A stretch of DNA of 64,000 nucleotides from Mucilaginibacter endophyticus (GTDB taxonomy: Bacteria > Bacteroidota > Bacteroidia > Sphingobacteriales > Sphingobacteriaceae), in the NCBI RefSeq assembly GCF_003351025.1, contig NZ_QPCG01000001.1, positions 255,949 through 319,948 of the forward strand, in the 5' to 3' direction. Of this stretch, positions 1-9,694 are shown piece by piece (the stretch's first letter is position 1; each line of letters begins with the position of its first letter). The notes below the pieces were generated by a model. That model was not told where the DNA came from and made no database searches. It saw only the letters and a list, made by a program, of their open reading frames with translations. A program made the translations under genes and the position numbers.

Positions 1-704
1 AAACCTACAAAAATATCCAATATATAATTGTTGACGGTGGATCAACCGACAATACAATGGATATAGTTAATACCTACCGGGACAGAATTGACATTGTCAT
101 ACATGAAAGAGATAATGGACAAAGCGATGCCATAAATAAAGGTTTTAAATTGGCTAAAGGAGAATTGGTTACTTGGATCAACTCTGATGATATATTGTAC
201 CCGGAATGTGTTGAACAAATTGTAAAGCTTTACCAGTTACACAATGACGGGGCTGTTTATTACGGAGCCTTAGTTGATCATATTGACCGGACAGGTAATT
301 TGATTCGCGTAAAAAAGCGTTTCATTAAGGACAAAGCATACCTGCTTAATGAGGACTATGACGTTACACAGCAAGGGTCTTTTTATCCTTTAAAATTGGT
401 TCAAAAGGTTAATTACGTTGATGAATCCATACATTACTGTATGGATCTGGATTTGTGGTTACGTTTACTGGAGCATGGCTCAATATATTCATATAACGAA
501 AAATCTATAACTGGATTCCGAAAATGGGAAGGTACAAAAACCAGCACCGGCACAAGAAAATTTTTAAGGGATATAAAAAGCGCCTTATTAAGAAACGGAG
601 CATCGCCTTTCGCTAAAACAATCTTAAAAATTCACTATTACACTTTTAAAAGTCGGGTCAAAGACTTTCTGATCAAAAGTAAGCTGTATAGCGATAAGAA
701 ATAA
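1..704 (+). CDS. Glycosyltransferase family 2, 5'-truncated by window start
   Basis: Transfers a sugar from a nucleotide-sugar donor to a growing surface glycan at the cytoplasmic face of the membrane. The frame is open from base 3, and YIIVDGGSTDNT, the classic GT-A nucleotide-binding motif, is encoded before the first ATG at base 57. The true start therefore lies outside the window. A WINSDD motif about 40 residues later is the expected metal/diphosphate (DxD-like) site. The C-terminus is basic and has no membrane segment. It is followed after 34 nt by an acetyltransferase in the same direction, as expected for an EPS operon. Donor and acceptor cannot be told from sequence. Confidence 0.9.
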   Translation, partial: TYKNIQYIIVDGGSTDNTMDIVNTYRDRIDIVIHERDNGQSDAINKGFKLAKGELVTWINSDDILYPECVEQIVKLYQLHNDGAVYYGALVDHIDRTGNLIRVKKRFIKDKAYLLNEDYDVTQQGSFYPLKLVQKVNYVDESIHYCMDLDLWLRLLEHGSIYSYNEKSITGFRKWEGTKTSTGTRKFLRDIKSALLRNGASPFAKTILKIHYYTFKSRVKDFLIKSKLYSDKK

Positions 705-738
705 AGCTAATAATCTATAATGCCTTATAATTGAAATA

Positions 739-1239
739 ATGGGATATTTTAAGTTTATTTTTCAGGATTGGGCAGCCAACAATAAAAATACTAAAGGCAA
801 AATAATTACATTGCTTTTTAGAATCGGGAATTATTGTGCGGGAAGAAAAGTTCTGAAGATAATTTTTTTGCCTTATTTGATATTTTATCGCTTTTTTATA
901 GAATGGGTACTAGGGATAGAATTGCCTTTTAACACAAAAGTTGGAAAAGGGCTTAAAATATTGCATGGTCAAACTTTAGTAGTGAACAGGTATACGGTAA
1001 TAGGTGAAAATTGCACACTAAGACATTCTACCACAATAGGCAATAAAGGTGATATGAGTAAATCATGCCCAGTTATCGGCGATAACGTAAGTATAGGCGC
1101 CAATGTTTGTGTTTTGGGTGGAATTATAATTGGTGATAATTCAGTTATAGGAGCAGGAAGTATCGTGGTAAAAGATGTTCCGGTAGATTCCGTGGCAGTT
1201 GGTAATCCTGCTAAAATAATAAAGGCAAGGATTGGTTAA
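739..1239 (+). CDS. Left-handed beta-helix acetyltransferase (serine acetyltransferase/WcaB-like)
   Basis: Probable O-acetyltransferase that decorates the glycan with acetyl groups from acetyl-CoA. The first 60 residues are helical and hydrophobic. From about residue 65 the protein shows hexapeptide repeats ([IV]G-x4) such as VIGDNVSIGANV and IIGDNSVIGAGS, ending in the usual VAVGNPAKII. His76 (LKILHGQ) and His96 (LRHSTT) are candidates for the catalytic histidine. At 166 residues it is shorter than housekeeping CysE and lacks its long N-terminal domain, so an EPS-modifying enzyme of the WcaB type is more likely than cysteine synthesis. It sits between glycosyltransferase genes. Confidence 0.8.
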   Translation: MGYFKFIFQDWAANNKNTKGKIITLLFRIGNYCAGRKVLKIIFLPYLIFYRFFIEWVLGIELPFNTKVGKGLKILHGQTLVVNRYTVIGENCTLRHSTTIGNKGDMSKSCPVIGDNVSIGANVCVLGGIIIGDNSVIGAGSIVVKDVPVDSVAVGNPAKIIKARIG

Positions 1240-1288
1240 CAGGCAGTGATTACAGTTTAGATGATTTTTAATAAGTATAATAAAACTA

Positions 1289-2452
1289 ATGAATTTACTT
1301 TTTGACTTAATTGCTGCCCATCCCCTTATGGGCGAAAAAGTACATGGCGGAGCCAAGTACACTAAAAGGCTTTTTTTTGAACTTGTAAAATCAAATTATA
1401 CAGATGTGAAAATCTTCGCGCTTTTTGATTCAAATCAAGTTTTTGATGAAGATATAAAAGCCGCGTTGGTGGGGAAACAGATTACTCTTGTAGATATTAG
1501 AGAAAAATCTATTCAGGAGATTATAACGGGCAATAAAATAAACCGGTGTTATTTTGCCTTGCCGTATAGTATTGCTTTTAATTTTTTAGACTTGTTTAAA
1601 CTGGATTGCGAAGTCATAATTACAATACATGGTTTAAGAGATTTAGAGATACCTCCGAGGATTGAATCTCTTAAATACATAAGAGGCTTGAAGAAAAAGC
1701 TTGTAGCATTTCTGAAAATTTTATTACAAAAGCGTGTATACGAAAAAAAGTATAACTATCATTTAAATCTGTTGAAAAATGCTAAAATAGTTACGGTTTC
1801 AAATCATTCGAGGTTTGCCATAAGGACGTTTTTTCCTAAACAAACAACGGAAGTTAGGACCTTTTACAGCCCTAACGTAGCGAATATTAGTGATCATGAG
1901 CAAGATACTAATGTTCAAACGTTTAATGAATCTCAATATTTTTTGATGGTTAATGGGAACCGGTGGCTCAAAAACAACTTGAGAGCCGCTTTGGCTTTAG
2001 ATGAGTTGTTTTCAGAAGGCAAAGAAAGCGGCAAAAAAGTGATTATAACAGGAGTGGGGAATAAAATACTGTATACCAGTCAAATAAAAAATATAGATCG
2101 TTTTATTTTCTACGATTTTGTAAGTGAATCGTTTCTGAAAAAGCTTTACCAAAATGCTCACGCCTTTATTTACTTGTCCTTGAACGAAGGGTTTGGATAT
2201 CCGCCATTAGATGCAATGAAATATGGTGTGCCGGTTATTGCATCGCCGTTTACCTCTATATCCGAAGTGTGTGATAACGCTGCTTTATATGGAGATCCTT
2301 ATTCCACGGCTGAAATTAAGAATAGGATATTGCAATTAGGCGATTTGGAAATATATAATAAATTTAAGGAAAGAGGCTTACGGAGGTATGAAGAAGTTAG
2401 CCGTATCCAGGATGAGCATCTTGAACTGATGATTGAATATTTAACTACTTAG
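1289..2452 (+). CDS. Glycosyltransferase family 4 (GT-B fold)
   Basis: Retaining glycosyltransferase of the GT4/GT1-like group, predicted to act in repeat-unit assembly. The N-terminal domain carries a Gly-rich acceptor-side loop (residues 19-22, HGGA) and a VSNHSR segment at 170-175. The C-terminal domain starts near NRWLKNN (about 224) and holds the donor motif EGFGYPPLD (300-308). The second acidic residue of the usual E-x7-E motif is Asp here, a conservative change. Length (387 aa) is normal. The ATG at 1289 is 49 nt after the acetyltransferase stop. AT content is high, as in the neighbouring glycosyltransferases. Confidence 0.85.
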   Translation: MNLLFDLIAAHPLMGEKVHGGAKYTKRLFFELVKSNYTDVKIFALFDSNQVFDEDIKAALVGKQITLVDIREKSIQEIITGNKINRCYFALPYSIAFNFLDLFKLDCEVIITIHGLRDLEIPPRIESLKYIRGLKKKLVAFLKILLQKRVYEKKYNYHLNLLKNAKIVTVSNHSRFAIRTFFPKQTTEVRTFYSPNVANISDHEQDTNVQTFNESQYFLMVNGNRWLKNNLRAALALDELFSEGKESGKKVIITGVGNKILYTSQIKNIDRFIFYDFVSESFLKKLYQNAHAFIYLSLNEGFGYPPLDAMKYGVPVIASPFTSISEVCDNAALYGDPYSTAEIKNRILQLGDLEIYNKFKERGLRRYEEVSRIQDEHLELMIEYLTT

Positions 2453-2555
2453 TTTGTAGTGAATTTGCGTTGCTCTTGTTGAGTAGCCTGTTGAAATTAA
2501 ATTGGGAGTGAAAACAGGCGAATATGGTGTACTATAAAGTAATTATTTAGGTATT

Positions 2556-3842
2556 ATGAAAATTGTTTTAGTTAATTACAGGTACTTTGTTTCTGGTGGA
2601 CCTGAAAGATATATGTTTAATATCATGGATTTGTTGGAAAAAAACAATCATGAGGTTATTCCATTTAGCATTAAGCATAATAGAAACGAGCCGTCAGAAT
2701 ATGAAGAATATTTTATGGACCCAATAGGGAGCGGAGATGAGGTATATGGACATGAGTACAAACGAGATCTCAAAACCGTTAGTAAGGTAATTGGAAGGAT
2801 AATATATTCCTTCGAGGCAAAAAATAAACTTAAGAAGCTTTTGAAGGATGTAAATCCGGATCTTGTTTACATATTGCACTTTAGAAACAAGATGTCATGC
2901 AGTGTTGTTGACGCAGCCAAGGATCTTGGCATACCTGTAATACATAGGATTTCTGATTTTGGTTATATGTGTCAGAATCTAACATCCAGTTTTTATCTAT
3001 ACAGTAAGGGCGAAATATGTGAAAAATGTTTGCATGGTTCATTATTCAACAATGTGAAGCATAGGTGTGTGAATGATTCTTATGTCAATTCGTTCATAAA
3101 AACGGCCTCATTGTTGGTATTGCAATCTATCGGGATAAAAGATAAAGTTGATGCATTTATATTCCCATCTGCATTTACAATGTCTAAATACCTCGAATAT
3201 GGGGTAAAGCCAGAAAAAGTACACTGCATCCCGACATTTTTCAACAATACCCTTGTTAACAACGATTTGATCACATACGGGAAGTTTGCGCTTTTTATAG
3301 GAAGAATAGTGCCAGAAAAAGGGCTGATGACATTAGTAAAAGCTTTTGAAAATACAGACTTTAATCTGAAGATCATTGGATTTTCTTCGGATGGTGAATA
3401 CGATGTGCATTTAAAGGATTACTTAAAAGATAAAAAACATAATATTGAATTTTTAGGAGCGATGAACTTTAATGAAATTCAGGAATATTTGAGAACATGT
3501 CTTTTTACAGTTGTTCCATCTGAGTGGTACGATAACCTTCCAAATACAATGCTTGAAAGCTATGCATTTAGTAAATGTGTTGTAGCTACCAACATTGGCA
3601 GCTTAAAAGAAGCCGTAATCGAAAACGAAACTGGACTGCTATTTGAATATAAAAATCCGGAAAGCCTGAGATCAAAAATTGAAATTTTATTTAATAATCC
3701 TGAATTGGCTAAACAGATGGGTGAAAAAGCTTTCGAAAAGGCAAATACAACATATTCGGAGTCCACTCATTACAATAGCTTGATCAAGGTTTTTGAAGAA
3801 GTAGCTCTCAAAAAGGACGCTTCTAAAATGATTAGTCAATAA
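2556..3842 (+). CDS. Glycosyltransferase family 4 (GT-B fold) with cysteine cluster
   Basis: Predicted retaining sugar transferase for EPS synthesis. The N-terminus has VSGGPERY (12-19), the Gly-rich loop typical of GT4 enzymes. The C-terminal Rossmann domain contains IGRIVPEKG (248-256) and the donor-binding PSEW...NTMLES segment (321-335). An unusual cysteine cluster (C139, C155, C158, C171) lies in the N-terminal domain. The GEICEKC part resembles a CxxC site that may bind metal or be structural. The 103-nt gap before the gene is the longest within this block and could hold an internal promoter, though I see no convincing box. Confidence 0.85.
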   Translation: MKIVLVNYRYFVSGGPERYMFNIMDLLEKNNHEVIPFSIKHNRNEPSEYEEYFMDPIGSGDEVYGHEYKRDLKTVSKVIGRIIYSFEAKNKLKKLLKDVNPDLVYILHFRNKMSCSVVDAAKDLGIPVIHRISDFGYMCQNLTSSFYLYSKGEICEKCLHGSLFNNVKHRCVNDSYVNSFIKTASLLVLQSIGIKDKVDAFIFPSAFTMSKYLEYGVKPEKVHCIPTFFNNTLVNNDLITYGKFALFIGRIVPEKGLMTLVKAFENTDFNLKIIGFSSDGEYDVHLKDYLKDKKHNIEFLGAMNFNEIQEYLRTCLFTVVPSEWYDNLPNTMLESYAFSKCVVATNIGSLKEAVIENETGLLFEYKNPESLRSKIEILFNNPELAKQMGEKAFEKANTTYSESTHYNSLIKVFEEVALKKDASKMISQ

Positions 3843-3885
3843 TAATATACCTTCTATATATACTACTTTAACGACATTTACAACC

Positions 3886-4935
3886 ATGAAAATATTTATT
3901 ACCGGTACTGCGGGGTTTATAGGCTTCCATTTGGCGACAAAGTTTTTAAATGAGGGCTTTGAAGTAGTTGGAATTGACAGTATCAATGATTATTATGATA
4001 TTAACTTGAAATATGGCCGTTTAGCAGAAGCTGGAATAGAAAAAGATAATATTGTTTATAATAATGTTACCATCAGCACCAAGTATCCAGGTTATCGTTT
4101 TTATAATTTGTTGCTCGAAGACGAAGCCGCTTTAAACGAGATTTTTAAGACAGAAAATCCACAGATAGTGGTAAACCTTGCGGCTCAAGCTGGAGTAAGA
4201 TATAGCTTGGAAAATCCTGGTGCTTATATTAAAAGTAATGTAGAAGGTTTTCTGAATTTACTTGAATGTTGCCGCAGATTTAAAATACAGCATCTTGTTT
4301 ACGCAAGTAGTTCAAGTATTTACGGGTTGAACAGTGGACCAGTATTCTCTGTTGAAGACAGCGTCAACCACCCTATCTCGTTATATGCCGCAACAAAAAG
4401 GAGCAATGAGTTGATGGCGCACGTTTATAGCCATTTATTTAAATTGCCAACAACTGGTGTTCGTTTCTTTACCGTTTATGGCCCCTGGGGGCGGCCTGAT
4501 ATGGCACCTATGATATTCACTAAAGCAATATCGGAGGAAAAGCCTATTTCTGTTTATAACAACGGTAATATGTCAAGAGATTTTACCTATGTAGATGATG
4601 TTGTTGAAAGTGTTTTTAGGTTAGTCGATGTAATACCAGCAGGTAAGCCGGATGAATATCAGGACAATCCGTTGCCATCGAATTCTCCGGCACCATTTGC
4701 CATATACAATATAGGAAATCATAGCCCGGTTAAGCTCATTGATTTTATAGAAACAATAGAGCATAAGTTAAACAAAAAAGCAATTAAGGAGTTTAAACCG
4801 ATACAACCGGGAGATGTAGTTTCCACATATGCAGATGTTAACAGCTTAATTGAAGATACAGGTTATAAACCGCAAACTACATTAAAAGAAGGAATTAGTA
4901 AATTTGTAGACTGGTATCGAGAATTTTATAATTAA
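3886..4935 (+). CDS. UDP-glucuronate 4-epimerase (NAD-dependent SDR epimerase)
   Basis: Predicted to interconvert UDP-glucuronate and UDP-galacturonate. It is an extended SDR with NAD motif GTAGFIG (7-13), the Ser-rich active-site segment ASSSSIYG (140-147), and catalytic Tyr167/Lys171 in YAATK. FFTVYGPWGRPDM and the insertion between residues 55 and 70 are typical of the LpsL/GAE-like uronate epimerases rather than of GalE. The ugd gene downstream in the same locus would supply its substrate. UDP-glucose 4-epimerase is the main alternative. The ATG at 3886 is 43 nt after the upstream GT4. Confidence 0.85.
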   Translation: MKIFITGTAGFIGFHLATKFLNEGFEVVGIDSINDYYDINLKYGRLAEAGIEKDNIVYNNVTISTKYPGYRFYNLLLEDEAALNEIFKTENPQIVVNLAAQAGVRYSLENPGAYIKSNVEGFLNLLECCRRFKIQHLVYASSSSIYGLNSGPVFSVEDSVNHPISLYAATKRSNELMAHVYSHLFKLPTTGVRFFTVYGPWGRPDMAPMIFTKAISEEKPISVYNNGNMSRDFTYVDDVVESVFRLVDVIPAGKPDEYQDNPLPSNSPAPFAIYNIGNHSPVKLIDFIETIEHKLNKKAIKEFKPIQPGDVVSTYADVNSLIEDTGYKPQTTLKEGISKFVDWYREFYN

Positions 4936-4966
4936 GTGATAGGTTGATTTTTAACTTTAAAAGCGA

Positions 4967-5944
4967 TTGGAAAAGGAAAAAGTTGTTTTTTGTACTGTTG
5001 GAAGTGAAAAATACCAATTTGACAGATTAATGCATTGGATGGAAACTATAGCAGCTGAATTTTCTGACTATAAGTTTTTTATTCAATACGGTTCTTGTAA
5101 TTATATTCCTCAGGCCGGTAATATAAAGAGTTTTAAGTTTCTTACAGAGGCTGAATTCATAGACTATTTTAATCAAGCTGATATACTTATAGGGCATTGT
5201 GGCGAAGGAACAATATTGCAGGCTACTGAGCAAAAGAAGCCTTATATATTAATTCCGCGAGATCATACACTTGGTGAGCATGTTGACGGGCATCAATTTG
5301 AATTAGCCCGATTACTGAATAGCAAAGGGGCAGGCATAGCTTTTACTCTGGGCGATCTTCGGGATAAATTGGTGCATCCAAAATTTGTTGAATTTACTAT
5401 AGATCATGCTAACACGATTAACATACTTAATAATCTTATAACGAACTCTCAAAACGATAAGGACCCGATAAGCTTTGATTCAAAAATATTGCTTATTTGT
5501 TCGGGAGGTGGGCATTATAATAGCATGAAGCTATTAAAGGATTTTTACAATAGCTTTAAAGACAGGGTTTGGGTGACTTTCAGAATTAAAAATATCGAAA
5601 TTGAGTTGAAAAATCAAAATGTTGTCTGGGCTCACCATCCAACAATTCGCAATATCCCTAACTTTTTTCGGAATTTTTTATTGGCACTTAAAGTAATTCC
5701 GAAGATGCGCCCGCGGCTTATCATTACCACTGGTGCGGGAGTAGCTGTGCCATTTTTAATAATTGCTAAAGTTTTTTGTGGCGCGAAAATAATTTTTGTG
5801 GAGCTCGCAACCCGGGTAGAACGGCTTAGTTTAAGTGCTAAAATCTTGTATGAATTAGGTGTTATTGATCAATGCCTGGTACGGCATGAAAATCTTAAAA
5901 ACATTTATAAAGAGAGTTCTAAAATTATATTGATAGAAAGTTAG
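4967..5944 (+). CDS. Fused Alg13-like/Alg14-like (PssE-PssD type) glycosyltransferase
   Basis: One 325-residue polypeptide joins two partners that are usually separate. Residues 1-155 resemble the catalytic Alg13/PssE/EpsF half (VVFCTVGSEKYQFDRL at the start, GHCGEGT at 76-82, IPRDHTLGEHVDGHQ at 96-110). Residues 172-325 resemble the membrane-anchoring Alg14/PssD/EpsE half (LLICSGGGH at 175-183, TTGAGVAVPF at 254-263). Such pairs add the second sugar to a polyprenyl-linked intermediate. The start is a TTG at 4967; no in-frame ATG fits the conserved N-terminus. The order is Alg13 then Alg14. The hydrophobic stretch near 232-246 and that at 261-280 could attach it to the membrane. A terminator follows 32 nt after the stop. 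Confidence 0.82.
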   Translation: MEKEKVVFCTVGSEKYQFDRLMHWMETIAAEFSDYKFFIQYGSCNYIPQAGNIKSFKFLTEAEFIDYFNQADILIGHCGEGTILQATEQKKPYILIPRDHTLGEHVDGHQFELARLLNSKGAGIAFTLGDLRDKLVHPKFVEFTIDHANTINILNNLITNSQNDKDPISFDSKILLICSGGGHYNSMKLLKDFYNSFKDRVWVTFRIKNIEIELKNQNVVWAHHPTIRNIPNFFRNFLLALKVIPKMRPRLIITTGAGVAVPFLIIAKVFCGAKIIFVELATRVERLSLSAKILYELGVIDQCLVRHENLKNIYKESSKIILIES

Positions 5945-5976
5945 CTACTTTCTATCAATACATTATCTATCCCCTA

Positions 5977-6017
5977 AAAGAGGCTGTTTCAAAAGCATGG
6001 AACAGCCTCTTTTTTTG
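5977..6017 (+). terminator. Rho-independent terminator of the glycosyltransferase block
   Basis: A perfect 10-bp stem (AGAGGCTGTT at 5979-5988 with its complement at 6001-6010) encloses a 12-nt loop and is followed by a run of seven T. It ends the transcript of the block that begins before base 1. The A-tract on the left suggests it may also work for the opposite strand. Confidence 0.88.
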
Positions 6018-6163
6018 ATTTATTCTGGTAGTTGGTGTTGGATATAAGAGGATTTGGTATAAACGATTCTTGGTGCTCCCGTTTTACTAATAAGACTAAC
6101 CTCTTCATCGGGCATAGCATTCCATTTTGAAAAGAGGGGGTAAAGCACTCCCCTGTAAGGCTT

Positions 6164-7252
6164 TTAGTTGCTACTCAGTCCTTTCATAAACAACTGATAA
6201 TTTTGTTTTTTACCATACTTATTATTGAAAAGCAAAGGCGAATCATGCTGATGCATTGCATTAATTATCCAACTGTTATTGTCGCTTACTCCCCAAAATG
6301 TTATTCCGTATTGTTGACTTTTAGGAATCAAAGTACGATATGCACTGGCAAGGCAATTATATAGTGCTCCTTGTTTTGTAATTTCCGGGCTTAATGTATC
6401 TGGTAGATTATTAGGATTTAAACGTATATCAAGCTCTGATATATGTATCTGTAAACCGGTACGTGCCATTTGTGTAAGAGCGTTTTTTACGTTAGCCGGA
6501 GTCACATTTATATTCATATGCATTTGCACCCCCAGGCCGCCAATTGGTATTCCTCTTGCTTTGAGATCATTGGCCATTTTTATAATCGCAGCCAATTTTT
6601 TTGGATAGGATTCATGTCCATTGTCGTTATAAAATAATACTGCGTTGGGGTCAGCTTCATGTGCATAAGTAAAAGCTCTTGCTACATAGTCGCTGCCCAA
6701 ATGTTGCAACCAAACATTTACCGAACCTCCTCTGTGCCCATCATTTACCGCTGGATTACCGTTTTGATCAATTACCTCATTAACAACATCCCATGATGCT
6801 ACTTTTCCACGATAATGTCTTACTATGGTTTGTATATGAGTTTTAAAAAGCTGCTCCCAGGCAGCCGAGTCTCCTTGAAAATTTTGCACCCATTGTGGTA
6901 GCGATTCAAAATAAATAAGCACATGCCCATGCACACGCATATTATGTTGTGCTGCGAAATCAACAATAGCATCAGCTCCTTTGAAATTGAAAACGCCGGG
7001 TGCCGGAGATACCCTGTTCCATTTTAATTGGTTTTCTGTAGTTACACTATTGAATTCATTAGTTACAATATTTTTATAATCTTCGTTATTGATGAGTGCC
7101 GGAATATCAACTGCAACACCAATAGGAAACTTTGCAGAATTTTTTAGCGATGGTTGTTGCTGGCTACCAGAGAGGGGGGGATATTTACTTGCGCCTGCGA
7201 AAAAAAAACAACTAAAAGAAACAAATCCAATTGTGAGGATGATTTTTTTCAT
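6164..7252 (-). CDS. Secreted GH10 endo-beta-1,4-xylanase family glycanase
   Basis: Glycoside hydrolase family 10 retaining endo-glycanase. Residues 1-21 form a Sec signal peptide (possible lipobox-free cleavage after AGA). The acid/base is E159 in WDVVNE and the nucleophile is E273 in HISELDIR. TENQLKW (72-78), QMHMN (243-247) and TFWGVSDNNSW complete the family signature. The segment normally reading GHTLVWH reads GHVLIYF (109-115), so the conserved Trp-His that lines the glycone subsite is Tyr-Phe. Substrate preference may therefore differ from plain xylan. It is the only hydrolase inside the EPS locus, on the opposite strand, and the locus also makes UDP-xylose. That suggests a role in trimming or releasing the glycan (inference). 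Confidence 0.9.
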   Translation of the reverse strand: MKKIILTIGFVSFSCFFFAGASKYPPLSGSQQQPSLKNSAKFPIGVAVDIPALINNEDYKNIVTNEFNSVTTENQLKWNRVSPAPGVFNFKGADAIVDFAAQHNMRVHGHVLIYFESLPQWVQNFQGDSAAWEQLFKTHIQTIVRHYRGKVASWDVVNEVIDQNGNPAVNDGHRGGSVNVWLQHLGSDYVARAFTYAHEADPNAVLFYNDNGHESYPKKLAAIIKMANDLKARGIPIGGLGVQMHMNINVTPANVKNALTQMARTGLQIHISELDIRLNPNNLPDTLSPEITKQGALYNCLASAYRTLIPKSQQYGITFWGVSDNNSWIINAMHQHDSPLLFNNKYGKKQNYQLFMKGLSSN

Positions 7253-7584
7253 AATAATAATGAATTTATGTGAAGTTTGTTAAATAGTCAACAGAATAAT
7301 TGTGAATATATTAATCTGTTGTTTGCTATTAATTAATTAAGAACAAGTATAATTGTCGCAGGCTTTAGCATAAACGTACAAAATCAAAAAATAATATTCA
7401 ATACCGTAATAATAGCGACAAGTTGTCAATTTACTACATAAGCAATGTTTAATAAGAAGATTGAAAAGTGTCTAAATGCCAATTCTTAACTTATTTGCTT
7501 AAATTTTTACAATATGGTCAAAAAAACGCTATATTTATAAACTAAATTGCATTTTTGTTGTTTAAATGTATTAACTTCTAAATC
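7253..7584. other. Divergent AT-rich intergenic region between the GH10 gene and gmd
   Basis: These 332 nt separate genes pointing away from each other and so must contain both promoters. The sequence is very AT-rich. The nearest match to the Bacteroidota -7 box before gmd is TATATTTA around 7530, one mismatch from TAnnTTTG, and I could not support a matching -33 element. No small gene or stable hairpin was recognised. Confidence 0.5.
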
Positions 7585-8700
7585 ATGAAAAAAATAGCCT
7601 TAATTACGGGAATTACCGGGCAGGATGGTGCTTACTTAACAGAACTTTTGCTTTCCAAAGGATATGAGGTCCATGGGATTAAAAGACGAAGCTCTCTTTT
7701 TAATACAGACAGAATTGATCATTTGTATCAGGATCCTCATGATGAAAATAAAAATCTGATCCTGCATTACGGTGATTTAAGCGATTCTACCAATCTTATC
7801 AGAATAATTCAGCAGGTTCAGCCTAATGAAATCTATAATCTTGGTGCGATGTCGCATGTGAAAGTAAGCTTTGATACCCCTGAATATACAGCAAACGCTG
7901 ATGGTATCGGTACATTAAGGTTGCTTGAGGCCATACGCATATTAGGATTAGAGAAGAAAACAAAGATATATCAAGCTTCTACATCTGAACTTTACGGTTT
8001 GGTACAAGCCGTACCTCAATCGGAAACTACTCCCTTTTATCCGCGATCTCCGTATGCAGTTGCTAAAATGTATGCATATTGGATTACTGTAAACTACAGG
8101 GAAGCTTACGGTATATACGCATGTAATGGTATTCTATTTAACCACGAAAGCCCATTGCGTGGAGAAACATTTGTAACTCGTAAAATTACCCGCGCCACAG
8201 CAAAAATTGCAATGGGTTTGCAAGATAAGTTATATCTTGGAAATCTTGATGCACAACGAGATTGGGGGCATGCTAAAGATTATGTTGAGGCAATGTATCT
8301 GATTTTACAACAAGAAACTCCAACAGATTACGTAATTGCAACTGGTGTTACAACTAGGGTTAGGGAGTTTGTGAGATTAGCTTTCGCTGAGTTAGGGATA
8401 ACAGTTGAATTTAAAGGCGAGGGAGTAGATGAAGTTGGATATGTAGTAAGCTGTAGTAATCCTGATTTTCAAATAGAAATTGGCAAGGAAATAGTTGCTG
8501 TTGATGCAAAGTATTTCCGTCCTACAGAAGTTGATTTGCTTATTGGTGATCCAACAAAATCGAAAACTAAACTTGGTTGGGAACCTAAATATGATCTGCG
8601 TGGCTTAGTTCAGGAAATGGTAGCCGCTGATGTGGATTTGTTTAGAAGAGAAAAATTGCTTAAAGAATCAGGTTACGTTATTAAAAACCAATTTGAATAA
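7585..8700 (+). CDS. gmd: GDP-mannose 4,6-dehydratase
   Basis: Converts GDP-D-mannose to GDP-4-keto-6-deoxy-D-mannose with bound NADP, the first step to GDP-L-fucose. The NADP motif GITGQDG is at 9-15, the catalytic ASTSE at 131-135 and Tyr157/Lys161 in YAVAK. The substrate-binding [17 protein letters not shown] stretch is intact. Length (371 aa) is normal. The next gene, fcl, starts 8 nt after the stop, so the two are translationally close partners. GDP-mannose can come from the manC product encoded at 18.3-19.3 kb. Confidence 0.97.
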   Translation: MKKIALITGITGQDGAYLTELLLSKGYEVHGIKRRSSLFNTDRIDHLYQDPHDENKNLILHYGDLSDSTNLIRIIQQVQPNEIYNLGAMSHVKVSFDTPEYTANADGIGTLRLLEAIRILGLEKKTKIYQASTSELYGLVQAVPQSETTPFYPRSPYAVAKMYAYWITVNYREAYGIYACNGILFNHESPLRGETFVTRKITRATAKIAMGLQDKLYLGNLDAQRDWGHAKDYVEAMYLILQQETPTDYVIATGVTTRVREFVRLAFAELGITVEFKGEGVDEVGYVVSCSNPDFQIEIGKEIVAVDAKYFRPTEVDLLIGDPTKSKTKLGWEPKYDLRGLVQEMVAADVDLFRREKLLKESGYVIKNQFE

Positions 8701-8708
8701 GCCTTGCT

Positions 8709-9644
8709 ATGGAAAAAAATGCTAAAATTTACATAGCTGGTCATCGGGGTATGGTGGGTTCTGCCATTTTCAGAAAACTGGAAAAAGAAGGCTTCACTTA
8801 CTTCGTAACACGAACATCTTCAGAACTTGATTTACGCGATCAGGTTGCTGTAAGCCAGTTTTTTACCGAAGAGAAGCCCGATTATGTTTTTTTGGCTGCG
8901 GCTAAAGTGGGTGGAATTGTAGCTAATAACACGTATAGAGCCGAATTTTTATATGATAATTTACAAATCCAAAATAACATTATTCATAATTCATACCTCA
9001 ATGGGGTAAAGAAGTTAATGTTTTTAGGCTCTAGCTGTATTTATCCAAAACTGGCACCTCAGCCTTTAAAGGAAGACTATCTGCTGACCGGACCGCTTGA
9101 AGAAACTAATGAGCCTTATGCAATCGCCAAGATAGCCGGAATAAAAATGTGTGACGCTTATCGCGCACAATACGGTTGCAATTACATTTCTGTAATGCCT
9201 ACTAATTTATACGGTTTCAATGATAATTATCATCCTCAAAACTCGCATGTTTTGCCGGCGTTGATTCGTCGTTTCCACGAGGCAAAAGAACATGGCATCC
9301 CTAATGTAACTATTTGGGGAACAGGCTTGCCCAAACGCGAATTTTTATTTGCTGATGATTTGGCAGAAGCCTGTTATTATTTAATGAATAATTATGACGA
9401 ACCCGGCTTGGTTAATGTTGGTACAGGAGTAGATATATCCATAAAAGACCTCGCCCTGCTCGTAAAAAATGCTACAGGTTATTCTGGCGAAATAGATTTT
9501 GATATATCAAAGCCAGATGGCACGCCCAGAAAGTTGATGGATGTATCCAAGCTTCATAGTAAAGGCTGGCAACATACTATTGAACTTGAGGAAGGTATTG
9601 CCCTTGCCTATAAAGATTTTTTGAGTAAGTACGCTATTGCTTAA
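8709..9644 (+). CDS. fcl: GDP-L-fucose synthase
   Basis: Bifunctional 3,5-epimerase/4-reductase that turns the Gmd product into GDP-L-fucose using NADPH. The NADP motif GHRGMVG is at 11-17, GSSCIYP at 107-113, and catalytic Tyr137/Lys141 sit in YAIAK. The [18 protein letters not shown] segment, which includes the catalytic Cys/His neighbourhood of the family, is complete. At 311 residues it matches the usual length. It is coupled to gmd with an 8-nt gap and followed by ugd after 50 nt. Confidence 0.97.
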   Translation: MEKNAKIYIAGHRGMVGSAIFRKLEKEGFTYFVTRTSSELDLRDQVAVSQFFTEEKPDYVFLAAAKVGGIVANNTYRAEFLYDNLQIQNNIIHNSYLNGVKKLMFLGSSCIYPKLAPQPLKEDYLLTGPLEETNEPYAIAKIAGIKMCDAYRAQYGCNYISVMPTNLYGFNDNYHPQNSHVLPALIRRFHEAKEHGIPNVTIWGTGLPKREFLFADDLAEACYYLMNNYDEPGLVNVGTGVDISIKDLALLVKNATGYSGEIDFDISKPDGTPRKLMDVSKLHSKGWQHTIELEEGIALAYKDFLSKYAIA

Positions 9645-9694
9645 TAAGTGATTGCAAAATAATTTAAGCGAATTAAAAGAATACCTATAAAAAT

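Noticed and set aside
739..1239. Housekeeping serine acetyltransferase (cysE)
   Set aside because: It is too short, lacks the CysE N-terminal domain and stands among glycosyltransferases.
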